A stretch of DNA of 64,000 bases from the NCBI RefSeq assembly GCF_021869535.1, contig NW_026262679.1:44004426-44068425 (forward strand). Direction: 5' to 3'. The notes beneath the pieces were generated by a model. The model ran no database searches. It saw only the letters and a list, made by a program, of their open reading frames with translations, and was not told where the DNA came from. This stretch comes from Mytilus californianus. Its lineage: Eukaryota; Mollusca; Bivalvia; Mytilida; Mytilidae. Below are positions 12,401 to 27,400 of the stretch, in pieces; the stretch's first letter is position 1, and every line of letters starts with the position of its first letter. The translations under genes and the position numbers were made by a program.

Positions 12401-15400
12401 ATATACTGTGGATTCATTTATTTTTCGTGGATTGAGGAAACTTTGTATTATTATTTGATTTCATGGTTTTGCTTTAAGTCTGCATACAATTATATAGAAA
12501 ATTTGTGCTTCTTGAACATTTACGGGAAATTAGTGGTTTACCTTTACATGCTATACCCACAAAAACCACAAAAACTGATGTCCCACAATAAGGGCTGTTG
12601 CCAGGGAAGGCACTTTAAAAATGGGGTAACAGTCCATAGAGGCAAAACAAAATTTCTTATTATGAATTATGAATCCACAGTACTCTTTTTTTAGGGCTTC
12701 ATTTATGAATATGTTTTTATCTTCAAATTTCAACCATGTCAACATGTGAATTCTTATAAGAAGAATTTTCAAAGTTCTTCACTTTCTATTCTGCAGATAC
12801 TTTTATACTTTTATATTTTTTAGTTAAAATTAGTTCAACAGAGGTGCTAACTTTGTTTGATAAGAGAGATTATTTCCCATTGTCTTCATTTATTGTAAGT
12901 ATAATTTTCTTTGTAATAGAATAAATTCAAAACTTAGGGGTTCAAATTAGTGTGGGTCCAAGGTCCTAAACCTGTCTTTTTTTGGGAGGGAGCTTTTCAT
13001 TTTTGAATTAGAAAAGTCCAGGACCTCCCATTTTTTATGATCATGCGTTATACAGAACTTTTGATTTAAAAGGTGAACCTTTTTATTAAAAAAATCAATT
13101 AGCCCTGGACCTTTCAATAGTTTGCCATAACTTTTTACATAGAACTTGTAGGGTAATGGCTAGCCGTAACTTTTAACATAGAATTTGTAAGGTAATGGCT
13201 AGCCATAACTTTTTACATAGAATTTGTATGGTAATGGCTAGCCATAACTTTTAACATAGAATTTGTAGGGTAATGGCTAGCCATAACTTTTTACATAGAA
13301 TTTGTAGGGTGATGGCTAGCCATAACTTTTTACATAGAATTTGTATGGTAAGCGCCAGCCATAACTTTTAACATAGAATTTGTAGGGTAATGGCTAGCCA
13401 TAACTTTTTACATAGAATTTGTAGGGTGATGGCTAGCCATAACTTTTAACATAGAATTTGTAGGGTGATGGCTAGCCATAACTTTTAACATAGAATTTGT
13501 AGGGTGATGGCTAGCCGTAACTTTTAACATAGAATTTGTAGGGTGATGGCTAGCCGTAACTTTTAACATAGAATTTGTAGGGTAATGGCTAGCCGTAACT
13601 TTTAACATAGAACTTGTAGGGTGATGGCTAGCCATAACTTTTAACATAGAATTTGTTGGGTGATGGCTAGCCATAACTTTTAACATAGAATTTGTAGGGT
13701 GATGGCTAGCCATAACTTTTAACATAGAATTTGTAGGGTGATGGCTAGCCATAACTTTTAACATAGAATTTGTAGGGTGCTGGCTAGCCATAACTTTTTA
13801 CATAGGATTTGTAGGGTAATGGCTAGCCATAACTTTTTACATAGAATTTGTAGGGTGATGGCTAGCCATAACTTTTTACATAGAATTTGTAGGGTGATGG
13901 CTAGCCATAACTTTTTACATAGAATTTGTAGGGTGATGGCTAGCAATAACTTTTTACATAGAATTTGTATGGCGATGGCTAGCCATAATTTTTTTATCAA
14001 TTAAAGCAAATTTTAGCCCCTGAAACTAGATTTTGGTTTTCAACCCAGATCCTTGGAACTTCACAAAAAGTTTGCACATCTATTGTCATTGCATGAGCAC
14101 CTATTAGTTCCCATTTCTACATTTTATATTTCCATGTATTTAAATGATTCATGTAAACCAATTTTTTATGTTGAAAATACATTCTGGGTAACCATGCCAA
14201 ATGAGTCTGTTTCATAGAAGCTCATTATGAGCCATGACCGCTTCTCTGAAACAAGTGGACCAATTTTAATAAATGTCTTTTTTTCTGTCATTCAATCAAC
14301 TCAACCAACATAGTAGAAAAAAAGAACATAAGGGTAAAATGCAAGTTATTTTCTAATATCTTGAGGACAATAGTAGAAAGAGAAAATCTGCCACGGTCAA
14401 GAAATGATCAGATTGTCAAAATTAAGATAATTTTCTATTCCACCTGAATTGTCGGTAATTGTAACAGATTATCCAACACTAACATTTACACATAGCCTGG
14501 AGTTATGTTTTTTTTAAAAGCATTACTAGCTTTCATTACTTTGTTAAACCTTCATGGAATGTTTTGAAACTTGGAAATAAGCTTCTTCAAGATTAAGAAA
14601 TCTGTATTTTTCCAATAAATCAGGTCTTAGTTTTTGGCAATAAACATAATACTTTTACACTGACAGCAGCAATAGCAGGATATAGACACAGGGTTCCATG
14701 GAACCATTTAAAAAATTTGTATGTTTTCTTAAAAACTAATATAATAGATAGAGAAAAAAACAGCAAAAATAATCATCTAGACATATAAGGCTTATAAGCT
14801 AAGAAAAAGGACTGCAGTTCAATGATAATTTAATATAAGAATGGCATATTTTTGCAATGTGAGTGATTAAGACCCCTTAAGGAATGATATGTGGACTTTT
14901 TAAAGAATTAGTTGTCGTGTATCACTTACAATTTATAAGAGCGGCAACTGTTAATAAATTGGTCAGTTTACGGCAGATTTGCTATTTGATCATTAAACTT
15001 AGAAAAAAAATGTGAAAGTGTATGATAGAAAAGAGAATGGAAACAAGGAAAGAAACAACAACTGTACCAAAGAGCAGAAAACACCCCAAGGCCACCAATT
15101 GGTCTTCGATACAGCGAGAAAATCCCACACTCATTGACGGGATTCAGCTGGCCCCTAAACAATGATGTATACTAGTTCAGCCAAATGAAGGCCACACTAA
15201 TATTCGAAACATACAAATGAACCAAAATTAGAAAAACACACAAAGACTAACAATGGCTGGAGGTTCAAATTTTGGGATAGGTGCAAAAATGTGGCAGGGT
15301 TCAAATAAGTTTTGTCAGATCTCAACAACCCCTTATACCTCTAGCCTATGTGGAATAAACAAACACACAAAAATACGCACAGAAAAACTCAGCTTAAAAG

Positions 15401-18400
15401 AAGTCTGAGTCCGATGTTAGAATAGGTAACAGAAGAAATTGAGCAAAATGACAATGATCAACATAAATTAACAAAGGGCTTCTAGCAGTTTAATTCTGAC
15501 ATGCCAGCTCCTGACCTCAATTAAACTGATAAAAAAATAATGTCTTCATCATATGATGCATTTCACCGTTCCTTTATAAATACATTAATTATCAAGTTGA
15601 AGTGACAATGTAACAATCATTTAGGGCAGTCAGAATTAAATCAGTAAATTAGTAATTAGGAAATTACTATAGTTGATTGAAGGTATACCAATTAATGTGT
15701 TTTCAATCACTTGCAATTATTTTTTAACACATAAGAATTTTACTCACACTTCATTCTTTGGTTTGTAAACTTATAAAACCATAATCTGTCATATGAAATT
15801 AGAAAAACAAAGGATATGGGGTATCCATCCATGGCACAAAATTAGTACATGCACAGCAAAAAACACATTGCAAGCAAAAGAACAGCACTTTTATTGCTGT
15901 TCTTCATCTCAAAGTCACAGTGAGGCCTTCAACACAGAGCAAAAAAAAACTCTCACTTCACTGCAAGTTTAAGATGTCATCTAACACAGGTTTTGAGCAG
16001 AATTCTTGCATTTTTGTGCTTTGTTTATTTTATAGCTTTTTCATCTTTTTTTTAATCTAGGAAACAATAAATCAAAACACATTGTTTGGAGACTGTCAAA
16101 ATATTGTTAATCTGAGTCTGACAGGAATAGAACAAGTTACAGATTTGTTGTTCTATCAAATGATGTTATATACGGAGTTACCTAACCTGGCTTTGCTGAA
16201 TGTGTCAGGTGAGTATACTGGTACCAGTTACATAAAGATGAAACAAGTAATAGGTCCGGGAACATAGTTATCGTCCCTTGATTTTCGACAAATATAGTCC
16301 CTATTGTGGACAGTGTGTTACTTGGCATTTTTTATTATACCCTTTCCAAATTTAATCTTCACGTTTTATGCCTCAAATAGTAAGATGAAATTACACTGTA
16401 AAAAAATTTGCATCATGAATTTTAAAGTAAAGTAGTGATTTGATCCAGCTAAAAAAGGTTAAAAATTAGTATTTTGGAAGCTGTCAAAAGAATTCAAGAC
16501 CCCCTTAACATAAAATTGTCCATATTTTTAGGTCGAGCTTATTAAGTTTTCTATAATTTTGATATAATTTGTCCCAAAAGTAGTACAGCACACTGTATAA
16601 ATATTATTGAGAAAGCGCAGGTGAGATTTTTTTAATTTTCAGTTATTGTCTAAAAGAAATGCACTACGAAATAACTGTGTTTTCAGGCCTAAGTCTCTAA
16701 TTTTTAGTTCACATATTTTGACACGGCTTAATGTAATACGTGCCAAGAAGAATTCACTGTCTAAAAAGTGTATGAATAGAGTGTCATACAATCATCACAT
16801 TTGATAACAAATTCCAGGTCAAGATGTAAAAATTATAAAAGTTCTCTCAAAGATATATACACCAATCTCAAGCAAGTTTAATTTATGGATGAATTACACA
16901 GATTGATGTTATTGAACAATTGTTTCTCACTGTGATGTAAATACATAATCATTGTGCCATAGGAAATATAGGGGGAAGTATACGAATTCGAAAGTTGTCT
17001 ATAGTGATAGAATATTTTTGTTCCTGTATTTATATATACGTCTTCACAATACTGTAAATAAATGCACCTTACAAATAAGAATTTATCATGGAGGAATCTC
17101 TTTTATTTCCAAATAAAAATATGTAGACATTCTGTTGCATACAGAATCTGCTTAGATTTTCAAATTGACATTACCATACTTTGATAAAATTAACAGGACC
17201 AATTTTTCTACACCAGATGCCCATTTTAACAATAAATGCCTCGAGCTCTTCAGTGATACTCAAGGCCAAAATATTTGAAAATCCAAAACTTATTTAAAAT
17301 GAAGAGCTAATAAACCTAAAAATTTGTATGGGTTCCGCGGAACCCAGTGTCTCGCCTACTTTTGCTGTTAGTCGCAGGCTCAACAAAAATGGGGAAAAAA
17401 TTATTAAAAATTTTCCTCTAGAATTACTATCTTTTGATTGTAAGAAGTTCTGTTCAAGTTTGGTAAAAATCCAAAAAGGTTTATGAATCTAATAAATGTT
17501 TTAAAAACTTTAACTGCAGACTGTACGTAATGTTAACTGGAATAAAACTAAGTCCATTTATAAGTAATACGAAAAAACAGGAAATAAATTTTTACAAAAT
17601 TTCCTTCTAGATACTAGCTTTTGATCATAAACAAGCTTCTGTCCAAGTGTGGTACAAATCCAGGATAGTTTAAGAAAGTTATTAAAATTTGAAAAACTTT
17701 AACCACAGAGTGAATGTTATGTTAACTGGCAGAAAAACTAAGTCCATATATGAGTAAAATACGCATAAACAGGATTTTTTTTTTTACAAAATTTTCTTCT
17801 GGATACTATCTTATGATTATAAACAAGCTTCTGTCCAAGTTTGGTACAAATCTAGGATAGTTTAAGAAAGTTATTAAAATTTCAAAAACTTTAACCACAG
17901 AGTGAATATTTGTGGATGACGACGACTCCGACGGAATGTAGGATTGCTATGTCTCGCTTTTGCGACAAAAGTCACAGGCTCGACAAAAAGGACAAAATAT
18001 GTTTATTTTTTTAACATTTTTATTGTTTCAGGGTGTCCCCATATAACTGATTCTGGAATGAAATGGTGTGTACAACAGTATCCATATCTCAGTGAGGTGA
18101 GTTTTTAATGTTTTTTGTTTCGCCTGCGCCGTCCTTGTTGGCGTTAACAATTGTTAAGTTTTCTGCTTAATTTAGTTTGAAAAACACTACTTGTGATAGA
18201 TCAATGATATTTTGTATGAAGTTGCATAACTATCAGTACATATCAGTTTGATGACTATTTCAAGGCCCTGCCCCTAGGTAATGGTCCAGTGAATTTGAAT
18301 TGATTAGCAATTTTCAATGTTAAGTTTTCTGCTTAAGTTAGTTTGTTAGGAACTATTTGTGATAGATCGATGATATTTTCTATAAAGTTGCATTACTATC

Positions 18401-21400
18401 AGGTCATATCAGTTTGATGGCTATTTCGAGGCCCTGCTCCCTAGTTCATTGTCCAGTGACTTTGAATTAATTACCAATTTTCAATGTTAAGTTTTCTGCT
18501 TAAGTTAGTTTGATAGGAACTACTTACAATAGACAACAGTATTTTCTATAAAGTTACATTACAGTCTGTACATCTCAGTTTGTTGACCATTTCTAGGCCC
18601 TGCCCACTAGTTCATGGTCCAGCCACTTTGAACTAATTAGCAATGTTGCTGTCAATCAGATTGTGTTTTTTCTGAATTTATTCCAACGGGCGAGACGTAT
18701 CTCTGTGTCAACAGTTTATTAAGATAATGAAAAACTTTATTGCTTAACAGCTTTACCAATTCCAAGTGGCTAATCTGTAAATAGTATATAAAAAATGAAT
18801 GAAAGAAAATGTGAGGCAAACATCGATGAAACTGAAACCCAATTTAAAAAAAAAATCTGCTATTACCACCAAATTTCCTTAACCAGAGAGATACGACATT
18901 CAGCAACTACAGATGAGAATCCAGACTTGGATCTCCTTATTTTAATATTGGGACGGGCAGTTGAAAAGATTTAATTTTATGCTCACCATGCACATTGAAA
19001 GCAATCTTTACAGCGTGTGGTAATTTTAGTGCAACCTGATTGCACTTTTTATTTCATGTGTTTTTGTGCATGAAGTTCATTTATATGCACTATGTTTTGT
19101 GCAAATTGGTAAAAAGACAATGTGTAAGCTATTTTGTTTGTTTTTTCATTCATCGTGAAATGACAGTTTTAGTTTGCTTATTGACATACCCCCATGTTTG
19201 CGACGCTTAATGACTTCAAAGAGTAGACTTATCAATGAAATAAAAAAAGAGCAAATTGTTAATAATGTTGTTTGCTTTTACAGAAAATGTGTAGTGTTGC
19301 ATATATTGGAAATATACTAATGAATAGTCTTGCCTATAATATGAATTGAATAAATTGCAAATAAAGTTATACGATATTAAAAAAAATGTATATGTTTATT
19401 TATCTTTGATTGATAGATATATTTGAAAGGCTGTGAGAATCTGACAGAGAGAACTCTCCATTACTTCCTTGATCCAACTTGGAATGTTGTGGAATATATG
19501 GACATGACCAGTACAGGATTATCTATTATTCCAGGCAAAATGGGTAAGGAAAAATTATTTTTTCCAACTCCCAATGGTTTATATTTAGTTTTACCATATT
19601 GTTAGTTCATTGGAATTATTTATTGTCTTAGGGTTATTCCAGAAACAAAATATATGGAGGGTTGGATGACACTTGAATTATTTTTGTATGGGTGGGGGCA
19701 GGTCACAAAGGTCAAATTGTGGGTTATATATTCAAAGTAAAATGCAATTATATGCATGATGGCCATGAAAAAGTGCCTTCCACCTACAGCTTTTATTCAT
19801 GTTTAACTCCTTTTCCAAACATTTTGGCAGGTACAGTTATACCTCTTCCTCTTTAGGTGAAGCTTTTGGTACAGGAAACAACCTCTTCCGAACACTGGAC
19901 ATTTTCCCAAATTAAAAATGCCCAATTTTGAAGTAAAAGAAATTGATATAATTAAGGATTGGTGAAAAAAACTAAAATTTGAAATGGAAAGAAAATATTA
20001 AAGATTAAATTTTTGTATCATTACAATAACATACAAAAATGTGGGTAATTGTGTTGTGGTGTTTAGAGATGTGGAATGCATGTACAAGCCGTGTGATGGA
20101 ACTAGCATGTGTAAACAGTTGAAAGTGTGTGTATTACATGTTTAAAAGGTGTTAGATGACAACGATGTATGCCATATTATCGTCTTTTATTTTAGAAATC
20201 ATGCTTTTAGTAATTGTACCTTTCGGCTAACCTCTTATTATTTACAGGTAAAATGGTCAGCATTATTGGAGCAATTGGTTGTCCGCTGATATCACCAGCT
20301 ACTGAAATCTACAGAACAAAGAGAAGGGCCGCATTGTTAGGTAAAATTTCTGACTTAATACAAAAAATCCATAAATTAATATTTAAATGTGTTTATCCAT
20401 GTTTGTTTCAATATAAAAATAAGATGATGTGGTATGATTGCCAATGAGACAACTCTCCACAAGAGACCAAATGACACATAAATTAAAAACTATAGTCACC
20501 GCACAGCCTTCAACAATGAGCAAAACTCATACCGCTTAGTCAGCCATAAAAGGCCCTGAAATCAGAGAAATGACAAATGTAAAACAATTCGAACGAGAAA
20601 ACTAACAGCCTAATTTATGTACAAAATAATGAAAGAAAAACAAATATGATACACAGCAACAAACGACAACCACTGTATTCCATTTAGGTTCAGCATGTGG
20701 TTAAAGTCTTTTAGACATCAATAACTTTGTCAAACCTTCATGGGATTTTATGAAATTTGGCGCCTTTAAACTAGTGTAACCCTGTCACATTCTGTATGTG
20801 CCTGGACGGAGCCTGTAGTTCAGTGTTTGTCGTTTGTTGCTGTGTAAATCTGGTTAAATGACAAAGGACTTAACATTAAAACAATTAGAACCTGTAGAAA
20901 AATTCACATTTCTAAAATGTTATTAATCATATATCATTAACATCTGTGTACAACTGCAAAAAAAATATATTTCATACCTTTTGCTGTCAATGACATATTT
21001 TTGTTATGTTATAAAGTTTATAATTATCAAGTCGTCATTTCAGAATCTAAAGGATTGTGGGTAATTTCATTGTTTATACACTAAAATGAAAATGATGTCA
21101 CACCATTATATCCATTGTTTACCAATCACAAAGTTTAAGTGTACGTTTTTGTCGAGCCTGCGACATAAATCTCAAAAGCAAGACATAGTAATCCTTGATT
21201 TTGTCGTAGGTGTCAACATATAGGTTCAGCCTGTGGTTAAAAAGTTTTTCTTTGTCAAACCTTCATGGAATTTTATGAAATTTGGACAGAAGCTTGTTAA
21301 TGACCAAAAAACAGTATCCAGAGCAAAAATTTGAAAATATTTATTTTCATTTTTCCATATTTTACTGATAAATGGACTTAGTTTTTTTACAGTTACATTC

Positions 21401-24400
21401 AGGCTCAGTCTGAGGTTAAAGTTTTTCAGTTATCAATAACTTTGTCAAACCTTCATGGAATTTAAGAAATTTGAAAAGAAGCTTGTAATGACCAAAATAC
21501 AGTATCCAGAATGTAGAAGCATTAGTTATGGCACATCTTATTTCCATGGAAATTATTTGGGTCTGCCCTTTCAGTTATTGTCTATTGACTTTGAATATTT
21601 TGCATAGTTTAAATGTTAAGTTTGTGATTAGATCAGTTTAAGAAAGACTGCTAATGTTAAGTCAATGATATTTGGTATGCAGTTGTATTAGCAGTTGGAA
21701 GTCTCTTTTCCATGGTGGTTATGTGGCCCCCACCCCTCACTGGCCCTCAGCATGGTTCATTGGCTTTGAAACTTTTACATTGTTTACAAATTAAAGTTTT
21801 TGTTAAGGTTATTATAAAAAGAACCACTTATGATAAGTCAATGGTATTTGGTATGCAGTTTTATAAGCATTGGCATTTCTTATTTTCATTGGGTTATTTG
21901 GTCCTGTACCATAAATCATGGTTCATTGACTTTGAATGTTTTGCATAGTTTACATCTTTAAATATTGCCATTTGGATTCAATATTTGCATTATACTATCA
22001 AAGTTACAAAAAGGCCAGACATATTTCTGTGTCAGCAATTTATTTATATTATAATAATTTTTATATTTTTTACTTCCATTTTAATTTTCGTCAGGTTACC
22101 TTAAACAGGGAATATTACAAATGTTGGTTATTATGTTTGCCTTTTTATTTTTACAGAGACACCTTTAAAGGATTTACCTGTATATAAGATTGTGGTATTG
22201 AAAGATAAAAACTGTCATCATAGTTTCTACGAGATAGTAACTAAAAAACCACTGACGGAAAGGTACCTTAATATCTATAAGGATTACAGAGTGGAACCTC
22301 AGGATCCCTACGTATATAACATATATGAAGTGGAAGTTGGAATGGTAAGTGAGAAAATTTTGTATTAAAATGACAGTAGAGATATGGGGTATATGTCAAT
22401 GAGCAAGGAACCATAGGACACAAACAAAAACCATCTACCGTTCGACATATGGTCTTCATCAATAGACAGCTGTTAATTTAATAAATCAAGCTTTAAATGA
22501 GGGCATGAATGGGGTACCCAACATGACGAATGACGGTAAAATATTTGTTAACGATAAACATTTTACTCCATTAAAAATTATGGCTCATTTGACACTTGCG
22601 ATAACAAAAACCAGACGTTTGACGCTTGACGATAAAGGGCATTCCTTCCCTCCTAAATTGTCAAGAGTCTATCACAATCTGATAAAGATACAGATTCTGT
22701 GTCCACGCTTTGCTTCCAAAGATCTGTCAACAATCTGTCCTACTCTCTGTTCTGATAACTTTTTATATCAGCCTATGAAATGTCAGTCTCCAAATTTTTG
22801 AAGGTGTGAATCATTACGACAAAACTTGTGTAAAGAAAGTTAGAAAATAGCAAAAATAAATTGCTATTAAATTGGTTAGAAAGGTAAAATTTAGTTGGTT
22901 TACAGTATGTTAATTATAACATGTTTATCAAATTGACATGACAAATGACATTTCTGCACTCAAGTATTTAGAATCTTTCTTTTTATTAGTTTGTCAATAA
23001 ATAAACAGGATTCAAAGAATTAAAGTATTTTAGTACTTTTGCAATTTTCGGAGCCATATTTTTACTTTTACCGCCTCCTTTCCAACAATTGCTCGTGACA
23101 TTTTGAAAATTCTATTTATTTTTATCTATATTTATTATTTTGCAGGGCTTAGAAAACTTGGTGTTAAGTAATGGGTGTATTGTTATACTGCCTTACACAA
23201 ATATCGATCCAGACACTGTCAATAAACTGACCATTCAGCTTGTTCATTTACTATCCAAGGTAACTTTATTGGAATGTAGAAAGATATGTTTTTGTGGGTT
23301 GACTAATTTAACCAGGCAGTAATAATTCCATGGATTATGACAACAAACAATAAGAACTTTCAGCTAAGATGTAGTTTTGATAGCTAAGGACAAAATTCAT
23401 GATACGTTTTTCCAACAACTCTACCATTGCTTCACAATGGCTGAACAAGTTACCCTTGATTGCAAAACTTCTGTAATTTTCTTATGTGCAAAATTAGTCT
23501 GATCAAAATATCTTTTTCTTATAGGCTATAATTCATGGTAGAATTCAAGATTTATTGTTTTATGTTGTTCTAAAAGATTCCTACTAAGAAAATGAAATGA
23601 GAATTTATGAATTTGATATGTTTTGACACTTTATCACAATTGATTAACTTGACAGGTATGCCAATTGGCATTCATTCATTTTTTTTTAATGAAAATTTGC
23701 ATCCAGCTAGAGTATATAGTATATTTGTGAAAGCCAAATTTTTCATTGCCATGAGATGATGAGAGTATATTTATTGTTTAATATTTCAGTACCCTGAGTG
23801 TATATTTGTGATAGCCGATTTATCAGACACTGGAGGCAAGACATCAGCTTCTATGACAAGGGAAGTAGTCTCAAACCTTGCTGTATGGAGTGAAAAGTTT
23901 GGTGCTGAGCAAACAGCTCCTCTGTAAGTTTTATACATTACATATGTTTCTTTGAATGATAATGAAAGTTACTGCCTAAGTACTTTGTATTACTGTGTAC
24001 ATATGTTGAATTGATTTGTAAAGATGAGTTGTACTTGAAATCAATATTTTGGCATTCATCGCCTTTAACCTTGTGGTACAAAGTTTGTCTTCAATAATTG
24101 TTGATGTTTTTTGTAAGAAACCCTTTTGGCTACCAATATGATACATACAGTGGATTCATTATTATTAGTGGGGAACCAGTTATTGTAGATATAGTAGGTA
24201 AAGGTAAACAATGAATTCAAATGATCAACAAAGTATACATTGTCTTTATCATTGTATGTAGACATTGGCTAATCCAAGAAATCAAATATCCATAAAAATA
24301 CATTTTTTCTCACTCTACATTAAAATAAGTACCTAGGAAAACAGTACAAAGAAGTCTGATAAAAAAATCATTACTAGATCGTGATGAATCAAAAAGGATA

Positions 24401-27400
24401 TAAGAAACCTATCAATTGTCATTTAAAAAGACCAATCGTGATTGAAAGCATAACATAATAAAATTATTCACTCTGGTTTAAAACACTTTTGATTTACCTT
24501 TATTTCTTTTTCAGAGCTGATTTGTACATGGACTTCACTTTTCCACACCAACAAAACTTAGTAAAAGCTCTAAATTTAATAGAGAGTATACATCAGATCC
24601 AGAAGAACAAAGACAGTGCTTATAAATGTGTTTGGGATGTTGACATGGTAAATAACATTCAGAAACAAAGACTACACTCCTCCCCACTCATTAGGATTCT
24701 TCTATAGAGCACACACATTATGAAAACATTCATATCACTAGCAATTAGTGGTACAGGGCCAAATGTATACAATCCTTTCTAAATCCTTTTTATGCAGGTT
24801 GTCAGTCAACATAATATCCATTCTGAATATTTTGTTGTTGGCAGTGCATAATAATGACATTTAGCCCTTAGATTTAGTGGTGATTTATGTCTGCAATATT
24901 CTAACTTTTTTAGTGCACTCATATTAGAGGAGATATTTATTTGATGCATTCACCTAATTTGTCAACTCGTGAAAAATAAGTTGGTTTGCAGTACTTAAAT
25001 GAGAACAATGAAATAAGGGTTGCTTTATTTGTCATTTTATTTTCTGGTAGTCTTCTATATCTATAGTTTACCTTAGGGTATACTGAATTTATGCTCATTG
25101 ATCTTTAGGTATACTTATTTTTGCATGTACATTAACCTAATTTGAGTTTTGCTCTTTGACCTTTAAGTATTGGTTTTAGCTTAGTGACCCTAAGATAATT
25201 GGCTGTTATACCTATATTTTTATTTGCTGATTGCCCTTTAAACATTGATTTTTCTCATTTTTAGAGACCTTGTAGTGACCCATAGATAGTCACTCTCCTA
25301 TACTTGAGTCTTATTGACAACAACACCTACTCTAATTTTTTAATTGATATATGACTCATTAGACTGTAGCAAGGAAGTTGCATATGTAATAAAAATGGAT
25401 AGATGGATATATTCCATTCAATTATTAAATATTTTCAAGAGGTTACATTAGAAGTTTCCTTGTAATATAATAGTCTATTGTTTTTTTCTTTCTAGTCTGG
25501 TGGAAAGAGCAATTCAACAACACTTAAATTTCTCAATAAGGCAATAACATCACTGAGAACAATTTTTCCATGGCATGGGAATACATATCACTCAATGTTA
25601 CCTGATTGGGTGCAAAAAACATTTGGGAAATCAAAAATACGACTTGGTAACTTGATAGAAGTTCTCAACACAAGTTCAGATTCTATGAAATTCAACATGA
25701 ATTCACGACCAGGAGGACCATACAGAGAGCTAGACAAACTTTTTGAACTGAGGCACCTAAGGGTAAGATATTTAAGTGTTTTAAAAAGTAGATTTGCATA
25801 GTTGTTTAAAAATGTGGTTTTGATTTAACAAGGAAACTTTCAAAAACTACATTAGAAGGTTTCTTAACCCCATTTAAGACATTTTCTCTGAGGGATAATA
25901 TTCACCAATATTCACCCAATAATCCTTTTATTGTATAGCTAAGCTTGAAAAACTGCTTAAAACATATTTTTGTCACTGGTGATGGTGATAATTTGAAGCT
26001 TTATTTGCACTAGTGCAATATCATAGAATATTATATGCTAACTTTTCATTACTCTCTGTTGGAAATATTATGGTACTGTGCAATAATGTATTATATTGCG
26101 TTAAACTGAAAACAGTCAATCGATACAAGTTCTGATATTATTTCAACTGAGTTTCACTTAAAAGTTTGTGGAAACCAATTCTGATATTATGTCATATATT
26201 TCAATATATAATTTTTAGTAAAGGGTTATCAGGTAATGTGTTACAAAAAACAAAACCCCCAATCTTTTTATACTGTTTTCATCAGTGGATAAATTGCTGT
26301 ATATTCCTAAAAGTGAGATGAAATATGCCAAAGGCAACATAGAAAACTAAAGACTGAGTAACGCAAAATCCACCAAAAAACTGGGGGTGATCTCAGGTGC
26401 TCCAGAAGGGTTAGCAGATCCTGCTCCACATGTGACATCCGTTGTGTTACTCCTATAAAAAAGGTTGATAAGATATATCAAGTGATAAGGCATCCCACAA
26501 TAGCGGATTGGTAATCATCTATTATCTAACCCTAAGACATCACCAAATTCATAAAACCATTGATCATGTAAATTGACAATGTAAAGCTGTTTATAAAATT
26601 TTTTATTGCAGGGTGAATCAATATACTTTCCTAAGATGACAAACAAACCATGTTTTATAGATTTAGTAGCAGTCGGTGATTTCTGTAACAAATCAGCAAC
26701 TAAATTACTGAATCCGGTAAAAAAAGCACCAGTAGCTGGTCTTGGTTTAAATTATCCATGTTTCACAAGACAAGATATACATGATTTCTTACTAGGCACA
26801 CAAGAGGAGGTATTGTAATATTGTACTTATGGAAAAACTAATTAAGTTTATTATAGGATTAAAAGTCCTTCTAAAGGAATTTATTGGTGTATGAACTGGA
26901 CCAATTCACTCACAAACAAATAAAAGTCTAAAGGACTTTTATGATATGTTTGTTAGTGACTTGGTCCAGTTTATACAATAATAAATTCCTTTAAAAAGGT
27001 GTTTAATCCTTATAAGTCTTTAGAATTGGAGATTATTAATTTAAATTCTCCACCCGTAACCACTATCACACGTAAATTGTATATTTGTGTCTTTGAATTG
27101 GCCTGGCGAATGAATATATTTTTTGGTCAACGCAAAAAAAATTCAATGAAATTTGCTTTCTGATAAAAAAATGAACTACAAAAATATCTTATTATCATTC
27201 AAATGGATGTTTTGTGTTTATTATTAAATTTAACGACGAACGCGAAGTGAAAATAAATATTTTTAACGTAGATCTGGTTTGTGTTATCATGGCCGCCATC
27301 TTGTTTACATTGGTTACAAAAAGTAGTTCTGTCAACGTTGTCTCTTGAAAAATAAATAACTTCAAGAGCCACTACTGGAAGCCCTCTCGACCAATCATAT

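Noticed and set aside
12344-12694. 116-codon plus-strand frame
   Set aside because: Falls mostly inside a MITE with ACTGTGG ends; no homology or splice signals.
13408-14004. Repetitive open frames on both strands (127, 80 and 75 codons)
   Set aside because: They are translations of the 39-bp minisatellite, with no splice context and no non-repeat part.
22505-22801. 98-codon frame considered as an extra exon
   Set aside because: Exons 9 and 10 already join in phase 0, and no acceptor or donor pair would include it in frame.
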